The position numbers and the translations under genes are program-made. A DNA stretch of 64,000 bases, taken from NCBI GenBank assembly GCA_020250445.1, contig JADCEF010000010.1, forward strand, positions 32,730-96,729, in the 5' to 3' direction. This document shows, piece after piece, positions 34,434 to 44,275 of this stretch. Each line of letters begins with the position of its first letter. Positions within the stretch are counted from its first letter, which is position 1. The stretch is from Rhodobacter sp. (GTDB lineage: Bacteria; Pseudomonadota; Alphaproteobacteria; Rhodobacterales; Rhodobacteraceae). The notes beneath the pieces were generated by a model, which was not told the DNA's origin, did no database searches, and saw only the letters and a program-made list of their open reading frames with translations.

Positions 34434-35624
34434 TCAGTCGGCAACCCCGGCCGGGCGGACCGGAATGCCGTCGCCAATCCGGTCACTCGGGTGGAGGATC
34501 ACCTTGTCCCCGCTTTCAAGTCCAGACAGAACCTGCGCGAAAGCATCGTTGCGTTCGCCGATCCGAAGGATCTGCAACCGCGCCCTGCCGTCGCGCAGGA
34601 CGAAGGTTGCCCAGTCGGATCCCTCGCGAAACAGCGCGCCGACCGGGATCGACAGAACGTCCTTGCCCCGCCAGGTTACAATGCGGGCAATCACGCGGAA
34701 GCCGTGGCCAAGAAGCCGTCGGTCCTTGTCATCCCCGGTCAGCGCCAGAATGACTTCGACCCGCTGCTCGTCGATCCCGAGGGCAGAGGTCTTGGTCACC
34801 GCCGATGGCTCAACTCTTTCCACCTTTGCGGTGATCGGCGCGCCGCCCCATCCGGTGATCAAGGCATCACTGCCGTCGCGGACCCGCACCGCGTCGCGCG
34901 ACAGAATGTCCACGACAACCTCCATGTTTGCGGGATCGCCGATCTCGATGATCGATGTTCCGGGCAGGACGACCTGTTCGTCTTCGGTCAGAACGCGCAG
35001 GACCTTGCCGGACACCGGGGCGACAAGTTCGACGCAGCAGCGTTCAACGCCGCCTGTTTCGTCGGAAGACAGCATGGCGCGCGCGCTTTCAAGTTCGCGC
35101 TCGCGCACGGCAAGGTTGGCACGCGCACTGTCCAGCGCGGCAAAAGCCGTCTTCTGTTCCAGGATGACGCCGTCAAGCTGCCGCTTGGAGATGGCCGATT
35201 TCTGATACAGAAGACGCGAGCGATCCGCCTCGGAGGACTTGAACTCGAGCGAGGCTTCCGCCTGCGCAAGCAGGGCATGCGCCAGCTGGACAGATGCCTC
35301 GGCGGCTGCGGCTGCGGCCTCGGCCACCGCCCTTTGGCGCGCATCAAGCAGGGCCGGGGCAGCCGGACCGATCAGGGCGACGACCGTCTCGTTCGCCGTT
35401 ACATCATCCCCGGGATGAAGGCTGATCCGGTGAAGCTTGCCGCCCATGCTGGCGGAAATCGTGAAGACTTCGCGGATGCGCGCCTCGCCTTCCTCCTCGA
35501 TGGCTGCATCGATGGTCCGGCGGGCGATCTCACCAAGTTCGACATCGACCGGACGCGGCAGAAAGGCCCAGACACCCAGGCCAAGGGCGGTCACGACCAC
35601 AAGCAACAGGACCAGGCGGCGCAT
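34434..35624 (-). CDS. HlyD/RND-type periplasmic adaptor (membrane fusion protein)
   Basis: A 396-residue membrane fusion protein with an N-terminal anchor (LVLLLVVVTALGLGVWAF). Lipoyl halves are IREVFTISASMGGKLHRISLHPGDDV and VELVAPVSGKVLRVLTEDEQVV, separated by an Ala-rich helical hairpin (about residues 95-190) that would dock to an outer-membrane channel. The beta-barrel and membrane-proximal domains follow. It is encoded last in an ATPase-permease-adaptor operon (3-bp gap). No outer-membrane channel gene is adjacent. Substrate unknown. Confidence 0.88.
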   Translation of the reverse strand: MRRLVLLLVVVTALGLGVWAFLPRPVDVELGEIARRTIDAAIEEEGEARIREVFTISASMGGKLHRISLHPGDDVTANETVVALIGPAAPALLDARQRAVAEAAAAAAEASVQLAHALLAQAEASLEFKSSEADRSRLLYQKSAISKRQLDGVILEQKTAFAALDSARANLAVRERELESARAMLSSDETGGVERCCVELVAPVSGKVLRVLTEDEQVVLPGTSIIEIGDPANMEVVVDILSRDAVRVRDGSDALITGWGGAPITAKVERVEPSAVTKTSALGIDEQRVEVILALTGDDKDRRLLGHGFRVIARIVTWRGKDVLSIPVGALFREGSDWATFVLRDGRARLQILRIGERNDAFAQVLSGLESGDKVILHPSDRIGDGIPVRPAGVAD

Positions 35625-35627
35625 GTG

Positions 35628-37994
35628 TTATTCCCTTGTCTTCAGAACCTTGATCATGTCCAGCCTGTCGATCCGGCCCCGGACCAGCCAGGCCGACCCA
35701 AGTGCTGCGGCAAGGACGGCCAGACTGGCCGTCGCATAGACATCCCGTCCGATCACGAAGGGAACGCGGTAGAGATCAGACGAAAAGGCCGCGACCATCG
35801 CACTGGCGATACCATAGCCGATCGCCCAGCCAAGCGGCTGTGCCACAAGCACGACAATGGCCAGTTCCCCCATGAGAATTCCCGAAACCTCTCGTCGTGT
35901 GAAGCCAAGCACGCGGAGGCTTGCCAGTTCGCGGCCCTGTTCCGAAAGGGCGATCCTGGCGAAGTTGTACACAACGCCCACGGCGATGATCGTGGCCAGA
36001 CTGACGTAAACCGTTATCATCACGGTGATGTTTTCGGCCAGCGTTTCCTTGAACCGCGTGACGGTCATGGCCTTGAGCGTCACGAACTCTGTCCGGGGTG
36101 CGGCCTTGACAGCGGCGAAGAAGGCGTCTTGCCCGGCGGTATCGATCAACAGGTTCAGGCCCGAAACCAACATGCCGTCGCCCATGATCCGGTTCAGCTC
36201 TGACAGGTCAATCGCGGCACCCAGGCCGACATAGCCGATCGACAGGCCGCTGACCGGCAGGCTGACCTTTGGCCGCGCCCCTTCAAGGAATTCCACCGTG
36301 ACACGGTCGCCCGGGCGCACACCAAGGGCCTCTGACAGGGCCTGTGACAGGATCAGGCCCGTTTCCGGCATTGCCATCGGGCGAAGGTCAGGTGCCAGAA
36401 CGCGCGACAGCCGGGGGTCCTGTGGCCTGCCCGTGACCGCCAGCCGCCTGGACAGGCCGCGATGGCTGATCCGTGCAGGCACGGTGCGGAATGGTTCGGC
36501 AACAAGGACGCCGGGCAGACTGCGTCCGGCAAAGACTGCCCGCGCGGGCTGGGGTGTGGCGAAGGCAATCAGCGCGTCCTGCCGTTCCGCCCGAAAGAAG
36601 GTGACATCGACCATGAGGTTGATCGAAGCTGTTGACCACAGCGACGCCACAAGGATCGCAACCGACATCGCCACGCCGAAGATGCTAAACAGTGTCCGGA
36701 CGGGCCGATGGAACAGATGGCGGGCAATCATGACGCCGGTCTGGCGCAAGCCGGGAAAGGGACGGAACCGGCCAAGCCTGTTCTGATAGGCAGGGGGTGC
36801 GGCAGGCAGCATCGCAACCGCAGGCGGCAAGCGCGCCACTTGTCCCACGCTTCGCAGGGCACCGCCGGCCGCCGATGTGACGGCGACAAGGGCTGCAAGG
36901 CCGTAAACCTGCGGATCCCTTGTGAAGACCAGGAAGGGGAATGAGAAGAAACGGGCATACATGCCGGCAAGCCCCGCCCCAAGCCACGCTCCGGCAACAA
37001 GGCCGATGACAACGCCGATCAGGCTGATGCACAGGACAAATTCCAAGTAGTGCACAGACACCGCCCTTGAGGAATACCCGATGGCCTTGAACAGGCCGAT
37101 CTGCTCGCGTTCCAGCGTGACAAGGCGCGACAGGGTCATGTTCACCAGCATCGCCGCGACCAGAAGGAAGATCGGCGGAAGAACCTTCACCATGGCGCTG
37201 AGCTGTTTCAATTCTGCGTCAAGAAAGGCATGTGAGATCTGGTCCTTGCGTGCCGTGGCCCCCATGCCGCCATAGCGGGCCGTCAGGCGGTCAAGCTCTG
37301 CGATCACCCGGTCGGCCGGGACGCCCGGCACCACCTTCAGCACGACGTTGGAGAAGGCCCCGTCAAGGTTGAAGGCCGCCTCAAGTGACGCGCGCGGTGC
37401 CCATGCGATCCCGAAGCGGCGCGGGTCCGGCATCATGTCTCCGGGACCAAGCGCATAGATGAATTCCGGCGACAGGGCGATGCCCGTCACCTGCATTTCC
37501 ACCCTTCGCCCGTTCATGACCACGGTCAAGGGCGCGCCCGGGCCCAATCCGTGGGCCGAAGCGAAACCTTCCGAAAGAAGGATCTCGCGGTGGGAATCCG
37601 GGTCGGGCATACGGCCCTGCCGCAGGTACAGACGGTTGAGCCCGGCCCCGGCAAGGTCGGGAAGGGAAACAAGAAGCAAAGACCCCGGTTCGGCCATCCC
37701 GGGCAGATCCGGACGGGCAAGCTTGACGATGCGCGCCTCGGCGTCCAGCACCCCGTCAATCGCCTTGATGTCGGCAAGCAGGGCACGCGGCGCACGGGTG
37801 ACATCGGCAAACACATCGGCAAACCGGCTGGTATCATAGTAGCGGGCGCGCGTTTCGGTCAGTGACGAATAGGCCCCGTTTCCAAGGATCAGCGTGGCTA
37901 CGCCCGCAGCCAGAACCAGGGCAATCGCCAGAACCTGCGCCCAGAGACGGCGCAGGTCCCTCAGAACCTTCCGGCGAAGGGGCGAAATCACCAT
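35628..37994 (-). CDS. ABC transporter permease, FtsX/MacB-like
   Basis: A 788-residue permease with two FtsX units. One N-terminal helix ([21 protein letters not shown]) and a large periplasmic domain are followed by a three-helix FtsX unit ([38 protein letters not shown]). A second helix, periplasmic domain and FtsX unit follow ([52 protein letters not shown]). The start [16 protein letters not shown] overlaps the 3' end of the ATPase gene. Its duplicated layout is like LolC/E-type or antimicrobial exporters; cargo is unknown. Confidence 0.88.
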   Translation of the reverse strand: MVISPLRRKVLRDLRRLWAQVLAIALVLAAGVATLILGNGAYSSLTETRARYYDTSRFADVFADVTRAPRALLADIKAIDGVLDAEARIVKLARPDLPGMAEPGSLLLVSLPDLAGAGLNRLYLRQGRMPDPDSHREILLSEGFASAHGLGPGAPLTVVMNGRRVEMQVTGIALSPEFIYALGPGDMMPDPRRFGIAWAPRASLEAAFNLDGAFSNVVLKVVPGVPADRVIAELDRLTARYGGMGATARKDQISHAFLDAELKQLSAMVKVLPPIFLLVAAMLVNMTLSRLVTLEREQIGLFKAIGYSSRAVSVHYLEFVLCISLIGVVIGLVAGAWLGAGLAGMYARFFSFPFLVFTRDPQVYGLAALVAVTSAAGGALRSVGQVARLPPAVAMLPAAPPAYQNRLGRFRPFPGLRQTGVMIARHLFHRPVRTLFSIFGVAMSVAILVASLWSTASINLMVDVTFFRAERQDALIAFATPQPARAVFAGRSLPGVLVAEPFRTVPARISHRGLSRRLAVTGRPQDPRLSRVLAPDLRPMAMPETGLILSQALSEALGVRPGDRVTVEFLEGARPKVSLPVSGLSIGYVGLGAAIDLSELNRIMGDGMLVSGLNLLIDTAGQDAFFAAVKAAPRTEFVTLKAMTVTRFKETLAENITVMITVYVSLATIIAVGVVYNFARIALSEQGRELASLRVLGFTRREVSGILMGELAIVVLVAQPLGWAIGYGIASAMVAAFSSDLYRVPFVIGRDVYATASLAVLAAALGSAWLVRGRIDRLDMIKVLKTRE

Positions 37995-38764
37995 GTGACC
38001 TCCGCCGGAACTTTCCGTGCGGTGTTGACGGTTTCGTGGGCAATCCGCCCGTCGGCAAAGCGGATGACGCGGTCGGCGATTTCGCTGATTGCGGCGTTGT
38101 GGGTGATGACCAGGGTGGTTGCACCCAGGTTCCGGTTGACCTGGACCAGCGCCTCGAGAACCCGCACACCCGTGGCGCTGTCCAGCGCCCCGGTCGGCTC
38201 GTCGCAAAGAAGCAGTCTGGGATTTTTCGCAATCGCTCTGGCGATGGCCACCCGCTGCTGTTCCCCGCCGGACAGTTGGGCCGGGAAATGATGCTGCCGT
38301 TCGGACAGGCCGACAAGGGCCAGCGCATCGTCGGCTGTCATTGGGTTGCGCGATATCTCGGTCACGAGTTGCACGTTCTCCCGTGCCGTCAGGCTGGGCA
38401 CGAGATTGTAGAACTGGAAGACAAAGCCGACGTGATCGCGCCGGTAGCGCGTCAGGCCCCCCTCGTCCAGCGCGGTCAACTCCATATCCCCGAACCAGAC
38501 CTGACCCGAGCTTGCCGTATCGAGTCCACCGACGATGTTCAGAAAGGTGGATTTCCCCGAACCCGAAGGCCCCAGGATGACGACAAATTCACCCGCCGAT
38601 GCCTGGAAGTCGACAGACCTCAGGGCCGAGACAACGACATCGCCGGTCTGATAGACCTTGGAAAGCGCCTTTACACGCAGCACAGTCTTGGTTTCGCCGT
38701 CCACCCGCACACCTCTGCAGTCACTGGCAAGGATGGGGAACGCTGACGGATGCGTCCATGACAC
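37988..38764 (-). CDS. ABC transporter ATPase, LolD/MacB-like
   Basis: A 258-residue ATPase. Walker A is GPSGSGKST, the Q-loop follows in [20 protein letters not shown], signature [16 protein letters not shown], Walker [14 protein letters not shown], and the H-loop VITHN. The sequence is typical of the MacB/LolD/FtsE group that serves FtsX-like permeases. The N-terminal 25 residues are longer than usual and an internal start is possible. It overlaps the permease start by seven bases and begins the three-gene operon. Confidence 0.9.
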   Translation of the reverse strand: MSWTHPSAFPILASDCRGVRVDGETKTVLRVKALSKVYQTGDVVVSALRSVDFQASAGEFVVILGPSGSGKSTFLNIVGGLDTASSGQVWFGDMELTALDEGGLTRYRRDHVGFVFQFYNLVPSLTARENVQLVTEISRNPMTADDALALVGLSERQHHFPAQLSGGEQQRVAIARAIAKNPRLLLCDEPTGALDSATGVRVLEALVQVNRNLGATTLVITHNAAISEIADRVIRFADGRIAHETVNTARKVPAEVTW

Positions 38765-38880
38765 AAGTCAAGTGACATTGCATTAAGGCGGGGCGTCAAG
38801 GCGGGGCCGAAACCGCGACCCGCCCGCTGGCCGGACAGGACCCCCGTCCCGATCCGGGGACAGGGATTGGCCCTTTGGCT

Positions 38881-39084
38881 GGGGGAAACGCGACCCGCGT
38901 TTCCCCCGCCTGTGCGGAACATTGCCCTGTAGAGCCGCAGGTCCGGGAAAGACAGAGGCCAGCGCCCGACCCGGCGGGAGCGAAGCGCCCGCCAGGGGCG
39001 GGGCGGGCGCTGGCCGGGGGCTTTGGCCCCCGGCTGGTCCTGATCCCGGCGTGGCGCTGTGGCAGGGGCGATGGCCCCTGCCAG
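38881..39084. repeat. multi-hairpin intergenic repeat, copy A
   Basis: About 204 bp built of four inverted repeats. GGGGGAAACGCG/CGCGTTTCCCCC is a perfect 12-bp stem with a 3-nt loop; GGCCAGCGCCCG (38957) and CGGGCGCTGGCC (39004) are a perfect 12-bp pair. CCGGGGGC/GCCCCCGG is an 8-bp stem, and GGCAGGGGC/GCCCCTGCC a 9-bp stem at the right end. The same order recurs in copies B, C and (inverted) D. Frames called through it are compositional artefacts. Confidence 0.85.
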
Positions 39085-39134
39085 AGAGACCGGGTATTTT
39101 GGAGTCGACAGGACCGCCCGTCCGGGCGGGAACA

Positions 39135-39335
39135 GGAAACCCGACCCGCGTTTCCCCCGCCCGCGCGGGACAGCGTCCTGTAGACCGGCAGGTCCAGTCA
39201 CAAGGGCAGGCCAGCGCCCGACCCGGTGGGCGGGAAGCGCCCGCCAGGGGCGGGGCGGGCGCTGGCCGGGGACTGTGGCCCCCCGTGGCCCAAGGACCAG
39301 CCTCGCGCTGGGACAGGGGCAATGGCCCCTGCCAG
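39135..39335. repeat. multi-hairpin intergenic repeat, copy B
   Basis: Second direct copy, about 254 bp after copy A. It keeps the CGACCCGCGTTTCCCCCGCC core, the GGCCAGCGCCCG...CGGGCGCTGGCC pair and the terminal ACAGGGGCAATGGCCCCTG hairpin. The left arm (GGAAACCCG) and the third hairpin (GGGGACTGTGGCCCCC) carry substitutions. It directly precedes the 3' end of the SRAP gene. Confidence 0.82.
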
Positions 39336-39419
39336 AAGGCGCAAGGCGCGTGAAAACAGACGTGTTTCCCGCGTTGCGGCCAGCCGGCCCCTGCGGACGG
39401 GTCCTCAGGGTCAAACCCG

Positions 39420-40085
39420 TCAGGCAGCGACGGGCAGGATCAGTCCGGGGCCTTCCGCGCGGTTGGAGTTGACTTGCGGATCGACCCTGTGCATCGCAAA
39501 GGCCCCCGCGGGCTGCGGCACCATCACGGTTGCGGCCCCATGCCCGGCCTCGCCCAGCCACAGGGGCCACTGGGCGGGGTTGACCGTCACCGGCTCTCTA
39601 TGGTGCAGGCGGGCCATGTCGGGACCGGCATCGGTCGAGACGATGGCGCAGGTGGTCAGGCTTTGCCCGTCCCGATCCCAGTCCTGCCAGATGCCGGCGA
39701 ACAGCATCGGGGCACCATCCGCCCGGGTGATGTACCAGGGCAGGCGCGCCTTGGCCGGGCCTTCGGTCCATTCGTAAAACCCCGTCGCCGGGATCAGGCA
39801 GCGGCGGCTGCGCACCGCCTCGCGGAAGGCGGGCCTGGTGGCGATGGTATCGGCGCGGGCGTTGATGATCAGCGGGCCGTCGCTGGGCGTCTTGTACCAG
39901 GCGGGCAGAAACCCCCAGCGCATGGCGCGCAGCCGCCGCCTGCCGCCATCGCTGACAATCGCCGCCACGGGCTGCGTCGGGCAGACGTTGAAGCGGGGCA
40001 CCGGTGGCAGGTCATTGCCGGGCATGGCATCGAACAGGGCGGCAATCGCCTCGTTCGGGTGGGTGATGGTGAAGCGCCCGCACAT
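39420..40085 (-). CDS. SOS response-associated peptidase family (SRAP/YedK/HMCES-like)
   Basis: A 221-residue SRAP domain protein that, by homology to E. coli YedK and human HMCES, forms a covalent thiazolidine crosslink with abasic sites in single-stranded DNA. The catalytic Cys is residue 2 (MCGRFTITHPNEAI), exposed after Met removal. Other conserved segments are NVCPTQP, MRWGFLPAWYKTP, INARADTI, RRCLIPATGFYEW and RLHHREPVTV, the last in place of the usual H-R-MPV. The start MCGRF excludes the longer track frame. It is flanked by repeat copies B and C. Confidence 0.93.
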   Translation of the reverse strand: MCGRFTITHPNEAIAALFDAMPGNDLPPVPRFNVCPTQPVAAIVSDGGRRRLRAMRWGFLPAWYKTPSDGPLIINARADTIATRPAFREAVRSRRCLIPATGFYEWTEGPAKARLPWYITRADGAPMLFAGIWQDWDRDGQSLTTCAIVSTDAGPDMARLHHREPVTVNPAQWPLWLGEAGHGAATVMVPQPAGAFAMHRVDPQVNSNRAEGPGLILPVAA

Positions 40086-40767
40086 CCGGCAAGGATAGCT
40101 GTCCACCCCGCCGATGCCAAGCAACCCTGGTCGCGGCAAAGGGAAGTCTGCACGCCTTTTCGGGGGCGGACCCGATCCGGTTCGCCCTGCCGTGTCCGGC
40201 CGGGTCGCCGGACAAGGTTGCGTGTCAAACCGCCCGAGACAAGGAAGGATTGCCGCGTGCCGCCTGATCCGGGACGTCGATTGGCCCATGTCGGATGCCG
40301 TCGGCCTTCATGCGTTTCAGCGCATCCCGTGACCGGGGTTGCGCAGATTGCAGTCAGGGCAATCAGCGTTGCAGAAAGCACCTTCAGGCCCCGGAGATTT
40401 GTCTTCAGCTTTCCCCGAAGGTCCGGCTCTGCGCCCGTACCGGCACGACGGCCAAGCTTGCCGTTCAGGCAACTGCGTCCAGGCGCGGTTTGTCGCGGTG
40501 CCGAGACAGCATCCAGACCACCCGTCTGGCGGGAAAAGCTTCGAGATTCGCCGGGGCGGGAGGGATTCCGGGCGGACCCCGAAACGCACCGCCCTTTCCC
40601 GCCCGGTCAGGGACCAGTGCCGCATCAGAAGCGTTGGTACAGGCGCAACAAAGCCAAGCGCCCGGCGAGGCCAAGGATGAGCCTTTCGATGCGGCAGGGG
40701 CAACGGACCCGGCCAGCCCAAAGGTGCCGAGCGTCAAAGGCTGGCCCCCAGTCTTCCGGGCGGGATC
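40086..40767. other. GC-rich gap upstream of the SRAP gene, nothing recognised
   Basis: About 680 bp. Several overlapping frames exist on both strands but none carries a family motif or a ribosome-binding site. It ends at repeat copy C. It may contain decayed coding DNA that I cannot identify. Confidence 0.35.
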
Positions 40768-40973
40768 AGGAAACGCGACCCGCGTTTCCCCCGCCCGTGC
40801 GGGACGCTGCCCCGCAGACCGGCAGGTCCGGGACCAGCAGAAGGCCAGCGCCCAACCCGGCGGGCGAGAAGCGCCCGCCAGGGGCGGGGCGGGCGCTGGC
40901 CGGGGGCTTCGGGCCCCCGGTCGGCAAGAGGTGTCATTGTTCCGCTGTGGCAAAGGCGATGGCCCCGGCCAGA
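40768..40973. repeat. multi-hairpin intergenic repeat, copy C
   Basis: Third copy, same orientation as A and B. GGAAACGCG/CGCGTTTCC stem, GGCCAGCGCCC...GGGCGCTGGCC pair and CCGGGGGC..GCCCCCGG hairpin are retained. The right-hand hairpin is degenerate (GGCAAAGGCGATGGCCCCGGCC). Between them is a 30-bp stretch (GGCAAGAGGTGTCATTGTTC...) unlike copies A and D. Confidence 0.82.
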
Positions 40974-41051
40974 CCGCGCGGGGCGCACAGGCTGAAGACT
41001 GTCCTGCTTGCCAGTCAGCAGTCCATGCGGCGGGCACTTTTCAGCAGACTC

Positions 41052-41393
41052 CTAAAGGCGGATGACGTAGTCTTTCAGCGTGGTTTCCACCACATCCCAG
41101 ATGCCGCTGAAGCCCGGTCGGATCACGATGCTGTCGCCGGAGCGCAGGGTGACCGGGGCCTGTCCGTCTTCGGTCAGCACCGACAGGCCAGACAGGATGT
41201 GGCAGTATTCCCATTCACTGTAGCTGACGCGCCATGCGCCGGGCGTGGATTGCCACAGACCGCAATGCAGGCCGTCGCGGTCTTCGAGCGGCCAGGCCGT
41301 ATGCACCGGATCCCCGCGCAGGACGCGGGCCGGGTCGGGGCGGCCGGTTTCGGGCACAAGCCCGTCGCGGGTCAGTCGGGCGAAATGCGTCAT
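41052..41393 (-). CDS. cupin-domain protein (DUF861/cupin_3 type)
   Basis: A 113-residue single cupin starting MTHFARLTRDGLVPETGRP. WRVSYSEWEYCHILSGLSVLTEDG and LRSGDSIVIRPGFSGIWDVVETTLKDYVI fit the cupin_3/DUF861 group related to ureidoglycine aminohydrolase C-terminal domains. The classical metal motif is only partly kept (YSEWEYCHILSG: Glu, Glu, His). No urate-pathway neighbours are present, so the substrate is unknown. It is divergent from panB with a gap of about 140 bp. Confidence 0.85.
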   Translation of the reverse strand: MTHFARLTRDGLVPETGRPDPARVLRGDPVHTAWPLEDRDGLHCGLWQSTPGAWRVSYSEWEYCHILSGLSVLTEDGQAPVTLRSGDSIVIRPGFSGIWDVVETTLKDYVIRL

Positions 41394-41534
41394 CTGGGCT
41401 GCCTCCGGAACTTTGGTTCTGCCCAGCTTATCCCGGCGCGGCGCGCCGGGCGAGAGGCCGTCGCATTCGGAGTGGCCATTCCCGCGAGTCGCCGCTATTG
41501 CTGACCCCGGCCCACCGCTTACGGAGACCGGGAC

Positions 41535-42362
41535 ATGAGCGCAAACGCCCCTTCCTCGCGCCGCATCTCGCCGCCCGATATCCTGGCGCGCAAGGGTGGC
41601 GCACCCATCGTCTGCCTGACGGCCTATACCACCCCGATTGCGCGGATTGCCGATCCGCACTGCGACATCCTTCTGGTGGGCGACAGTCTGGGCATGGTGG
41701 TGCATGGGCTGCCGTCGACGCTGGGCGTCACGCTTGAGATGATGATCCTGCATGGCCGCGCGGTGCAGCGCGGATCGTCGCATGCCCTTCTCGTCATCGA
41801 CCTGCCGTTCGGCAGTTACGAGGAAGGCCCCGAACAGGCCTTCCGCAACGCCGCACGGGTGATGCAGGAAACCGGGGCCGGGGCGGTCAAGCTGGAAGGG
41901 GGCCAGCATATGGCCGAAACCATCGCCTTTCTGGTGGCCCGTGGCATCCCGGTGATGGCGCATGTGGGCCTGACACCCCAGGCGGTGAACGTGTTCGGCG
42001 GCTACAAGGTGCAGGGCCGGGCCGCAGATGCCGCGCGGGTCCGTGCCGATGCCCGCGTTGCCGCACAGGCGGGGGCGTTTTCCGTGGTGCTGGAAAAGGT
42101 GCCCGAACGGCTGGCGCGCGAGATCAGCGAAGACATCGCCATTCCCACCATCGGCATCGGCGCTTCTGCGGCCTGTGACGGGCAGGTTCTGGTGATCGAT
42201 GACATGCTGGGGCTTTTCGCCGGATTTCATCCGAAGTTCGTCCGGCGCTATGCCGAGTTGGGCCAGCTGGCGGATGCGGCGGTGGCGGCCTATGCCGAAG
42301 ACGTCCGCGCCCGGCGCTTTCCGGGGCCGGACCATGTCTTTTCTGACGACGGGCCGGGGTGA
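41535..42362 (+). CDS. panB: 3-methyl-2-oxobutanoate hydroxymethyltransferase
   Basis: A 275-residue TIM-barrel enzyme making ketopantoate from 2-ketoisovalerate and methylene-THF, the first step of pantothenate synthesis. Conserved segments are [37 protein letters not shown] (metal-binding Asp), [59 protein letters not shown] and [24 protein letters not shown]. Length is normal. Its stop overlaps the panC start (GTGA), indicating translational coupling. Its substrate comes from the valine pathway served by the ilv genes. Confidence 0.96.
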   Translation: MSANAPSSRRISPPDILARKGGAPIVCLTAYTTPIARIADPHCDILLVGDSLGMVVHGLPSTLGVTLEMMILHGRAVQRGSSHALLVIDLPFGSYEEGPEQAFRNAARVMQETGAGAVKLEGGQHMAETIAFLVARGIPVMAHVGLTPQAVNVFGGYKVQGRAADAARVRADARVAAQAGAFSVVLEKVPERLAREISEDIAIPTIGIGASAACDGQVLVIDDMLGLFAGFHPKFVRRYAELGQLADAAVAAYAEDVRARRFPGPDHVFSDDGPG

Positions 42363-43207
42363 CAGGCGTGATTCCGATCCTGCGGACCGTGACAGAGCTG
42401 CGCGACCGCGTGCGCGGCTGGAAGCGCGCGGGTGCCACCTTGGGTGTTGTCCCCACGATGGGCGCCCTGCATGACGGCCATCTCAGCCTGGTGCGGGCGG
42501 CGCAGCGCGACTGCGACCGGGTGGTTGTGACGATCTTTGTGAACCCCAGACAGTTCGACAGCCCCGATGATCTGGCCGGATATCCGCGCAGCGAAGCGGC
42601 GGATGCCGCCCTGCTGGCACCGCTGGGCGTGGATGCGGTGTTCGCGCCGGGCGCGGATCAGGTCTATCCAAAGGGATTTGCGACCTCTGTCCGGGTAGCA
42701 GGCATCCCGGAACGGCTCGAAGGGTTGCACCGCCCCGGCCATTTTGACGGCGTGGCCACCGTCGTCGCCAAGCTGTTCGGCATGACCCAGGCCGAGCGTG
42801 CCTATTTCGGCGAGAAGGACTGGCAGCAGCTGCAGGTCGTGCGGCGCATGGTGGCAGATCTGGATATCCCGACCGAAGTGGTGGCCTGCCCCACCATCCG
42901 CGAGGCGGACGGCCTGGCCCGGTCGTCGCGCAACGCGCGGCTGACGGCAGAGGCCAGGGCCGTGGCCGCAGCCCTGCCCCGCGAAATGACGAGGGCGGCG
43001 CGCGCGATGCGGGCGGGCATGCCGGTGCCGCAGGCGCTGGCCGCTGCCACGGCCGCCGTGCTGGCCGCAGGCTTTGACCGGGTCGATTACATGGAGCTTT
43101 GCGAAGCGCAGACCCTGCTGTGGACCGACCGGCTCGACAGCCCCGCCCGCCTTCTGGCCGCCGCCCGGGTGGGCGGCGTGCGCCTGATCGACAACATCGC
43201 GGTCTGA
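42359..43207 (+). CDS. panC: pantothenate synthetase
   Basis: A 282-residue ATP-dependent ligase joining pantoate and beta-alanine. Motifs: [18 protein letters not shown] (HxGH nucleotide site), [59 protein letters not shown], and [16 protein letters not shown] (normally the KMSKS-like READGLAxSSRN). The start used is GTG at 42359, overlapping panB by four bases; GTG at 42368 is an alternative. No panD is adjacent. Confidence 0.95.
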   Translation: MTGVIPILRTVTELRDRVRGWKRAGATLGVVPTMGALHDGHLSLVRAAQRDCDRVVVTIFVNPRQFDSPDDLAGYPRSEAADAALLAPLGVDAVFAPGADQVYPKGFATSVRVAGIPERLEGLHRPGHFDGVATVVAKLFGMTQAERAYFGEKDWQQLQVVRRMVADLDIPTEVVACPTIREADGLARSSRNARLTAEARAVAAALPREMTRAARAMRAGMPVPQALAAATAAVLAAGFDRVDYMELCEAQTLLWTDRLDSPARLLAAARVGGVRLIDNIAV

Positions 43208-43232
43208 GGGCGAACTTCTGCCAGGATTCGGC

Positions 43233-43251
43233 AGGGGGCTGTCCGCCCCCT
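43233..43251 (+). terminator. GC hairpin after panC
   Basis: AGGGGGC pairs with GCCCCCT around a 5-nt loop, 26 bp past the panC stop. No T-tract follows, so it may be an mRNA-stabilising hairpin or a weak terminator. Confidence 0.4.
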
Positions 43252-43315
43252 CCTGGCCCGTGGTCAATTACACCCCCGGGAATATTCTTGAAAAAATATC
43301 GTGGCCCGGGCCGGA

Positions 43316-44197
43316 TCAGCGCCGCACCACATCCTTGTGGATGATCACATCGGTCTGCGGATAGGCCTGCAGGATGGCGCGGCGCAGGCTGGCACCGATG
43401 TCATGTGCCTCGCGCAGGGGCTGGTCGCCGTCCAGTTCGATATGCAGGTTGACGAACACGCGGCTGCCCGCCGTCCGGGTCTTCAGATCGTGATAGCCGT
43501 GCACGCCCGGCCAGTCGGCGGCGATGCGGGCGATGCCTTCGATGAGTCCGGGGTCCGCACGGCGGTCCATCAGCGCATCGAAGGCCGCCTTGCCGATGCG
43601 CACTGCGCCCAAAGCCAGCAGCGCCGCCGCCCCCAGGGCCACCACAGAGTCGATCTGATCCAGCCCATAGCGTGCCGAGGCCCAGAGCGACAGAAGGGCA
43701 CCGATGTTCGGCAAAAGATCGCCAAGGTAGTGCAGCCGGTCTGCCTGCACCACGCGGTTGCCCGTGCGCCGGGCCACACGGCCCTGCCACAGCACGAGGG
43801 CCAGCGTCAGGGCGACCGAAACCGCCATGACCGCCATGCCCCGGCCTTCGGCCATCAGCCTGTCCGGTTGCGGCGACACCAGACGCAGGATGGCTGCGGC
43901 AGCGATCACGCTGGCCGAGATCAGAACGAAGATCGCCTGGCCCAGCGCCGCAATGTCCTCTGCCGAGGTGTGGCCGAAGGCATGGTCTTCATCCGGCGGG
44001 CGCGCCGCATAGAGGATCGCGGCCATGGCCCCGACCGAAACCATCAGGTCCATCGCAGAATCGGCCAGCGAGGCGGCCACCGAAAGCGCCCCCGTTTCGC
44101 CAAGCGCCCACAGCTTGAGCAGGACCAGAACGGCCGCGACCGTGACCGAGGCTGCCGCAGCCGAAAGATTGAGCCGCGTGGTTGAGGGAATCGCCAT
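43316..44197 (-). CDS. cation diffusion facilitator (CDF) transporter, FieF-like
   Basis: A 293-residue divalent metal/proton antiporter. Six hydrophobic helices are visible, with the metal-site pattern in ALSVAASLADSAMDLMVS (helix II, xxxxDxxxD) and DQIDSVVALGAAALLALGAVRIG (helix V, D at the matching position), followed by DEDHAFGHTSAEDIAALGQ. The C-terminal cytoplasmic ferredoxin-like domain (VHGYHDLKTRTAGSRVFVNLHIELDGDQPLREAHDIG) is present. Metal specificity (Zn, Fe, Mn) cannot be set from this. Confidence 0.93.
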   Translation of the reverse strand: MAIPSTTRLNLSAAAASVTVAAVLVLLKLWALGETGALSVAASLADSAMDLMVSVGAMAAILYAARPPDEDHAFGHTSAEDIAALGQAIFVLISASVIAAAAILRLVSPQPDRLMAEGRGMAVMAVSVALTLALVLWQGRVARRTGNRVVQADRLHYLGDLLPNIGALLSLWASARYGLDQIDSVVALGAAALLALGAVRIGKAAFDALMDRRADPGLIEGIARIAADWPGVHGYHDLKTRTAGSRVFVNLHIELDGDQPLREAHDIGASLRRAILQAYPQTDVIIHKDVVRR

Positions 44198-44275
44198 GCC
44201 CGGTCTCCGCCTCTGGACTGCGTCCGGCCTAGACCACCCGTGCCCGTTGCTGCAAGTGCGACCGTCTCGCAGCGG

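Noticed and set aside
38671-39570. 299- and 179-codon minus-strand ORFs with internal repeats (RPPRPWRAL...)
   Set aside because: The apparent protein repeats are the translated DNA repeat copies A and B; no ribosome-binding site and biased Pro/Arg/Gly composition.
38881-40973. CRISPR array
   Set aside because: The repeats are about 200 bp, few, irregularly spaced and internally hairpinned; no short regular repeat-spacer pattern or cas gene.
40295-41065. 256-codon plus-strand ORF
   Set aside because: Runs through repeat copy C and into the cupin gene's antisense; no motif.
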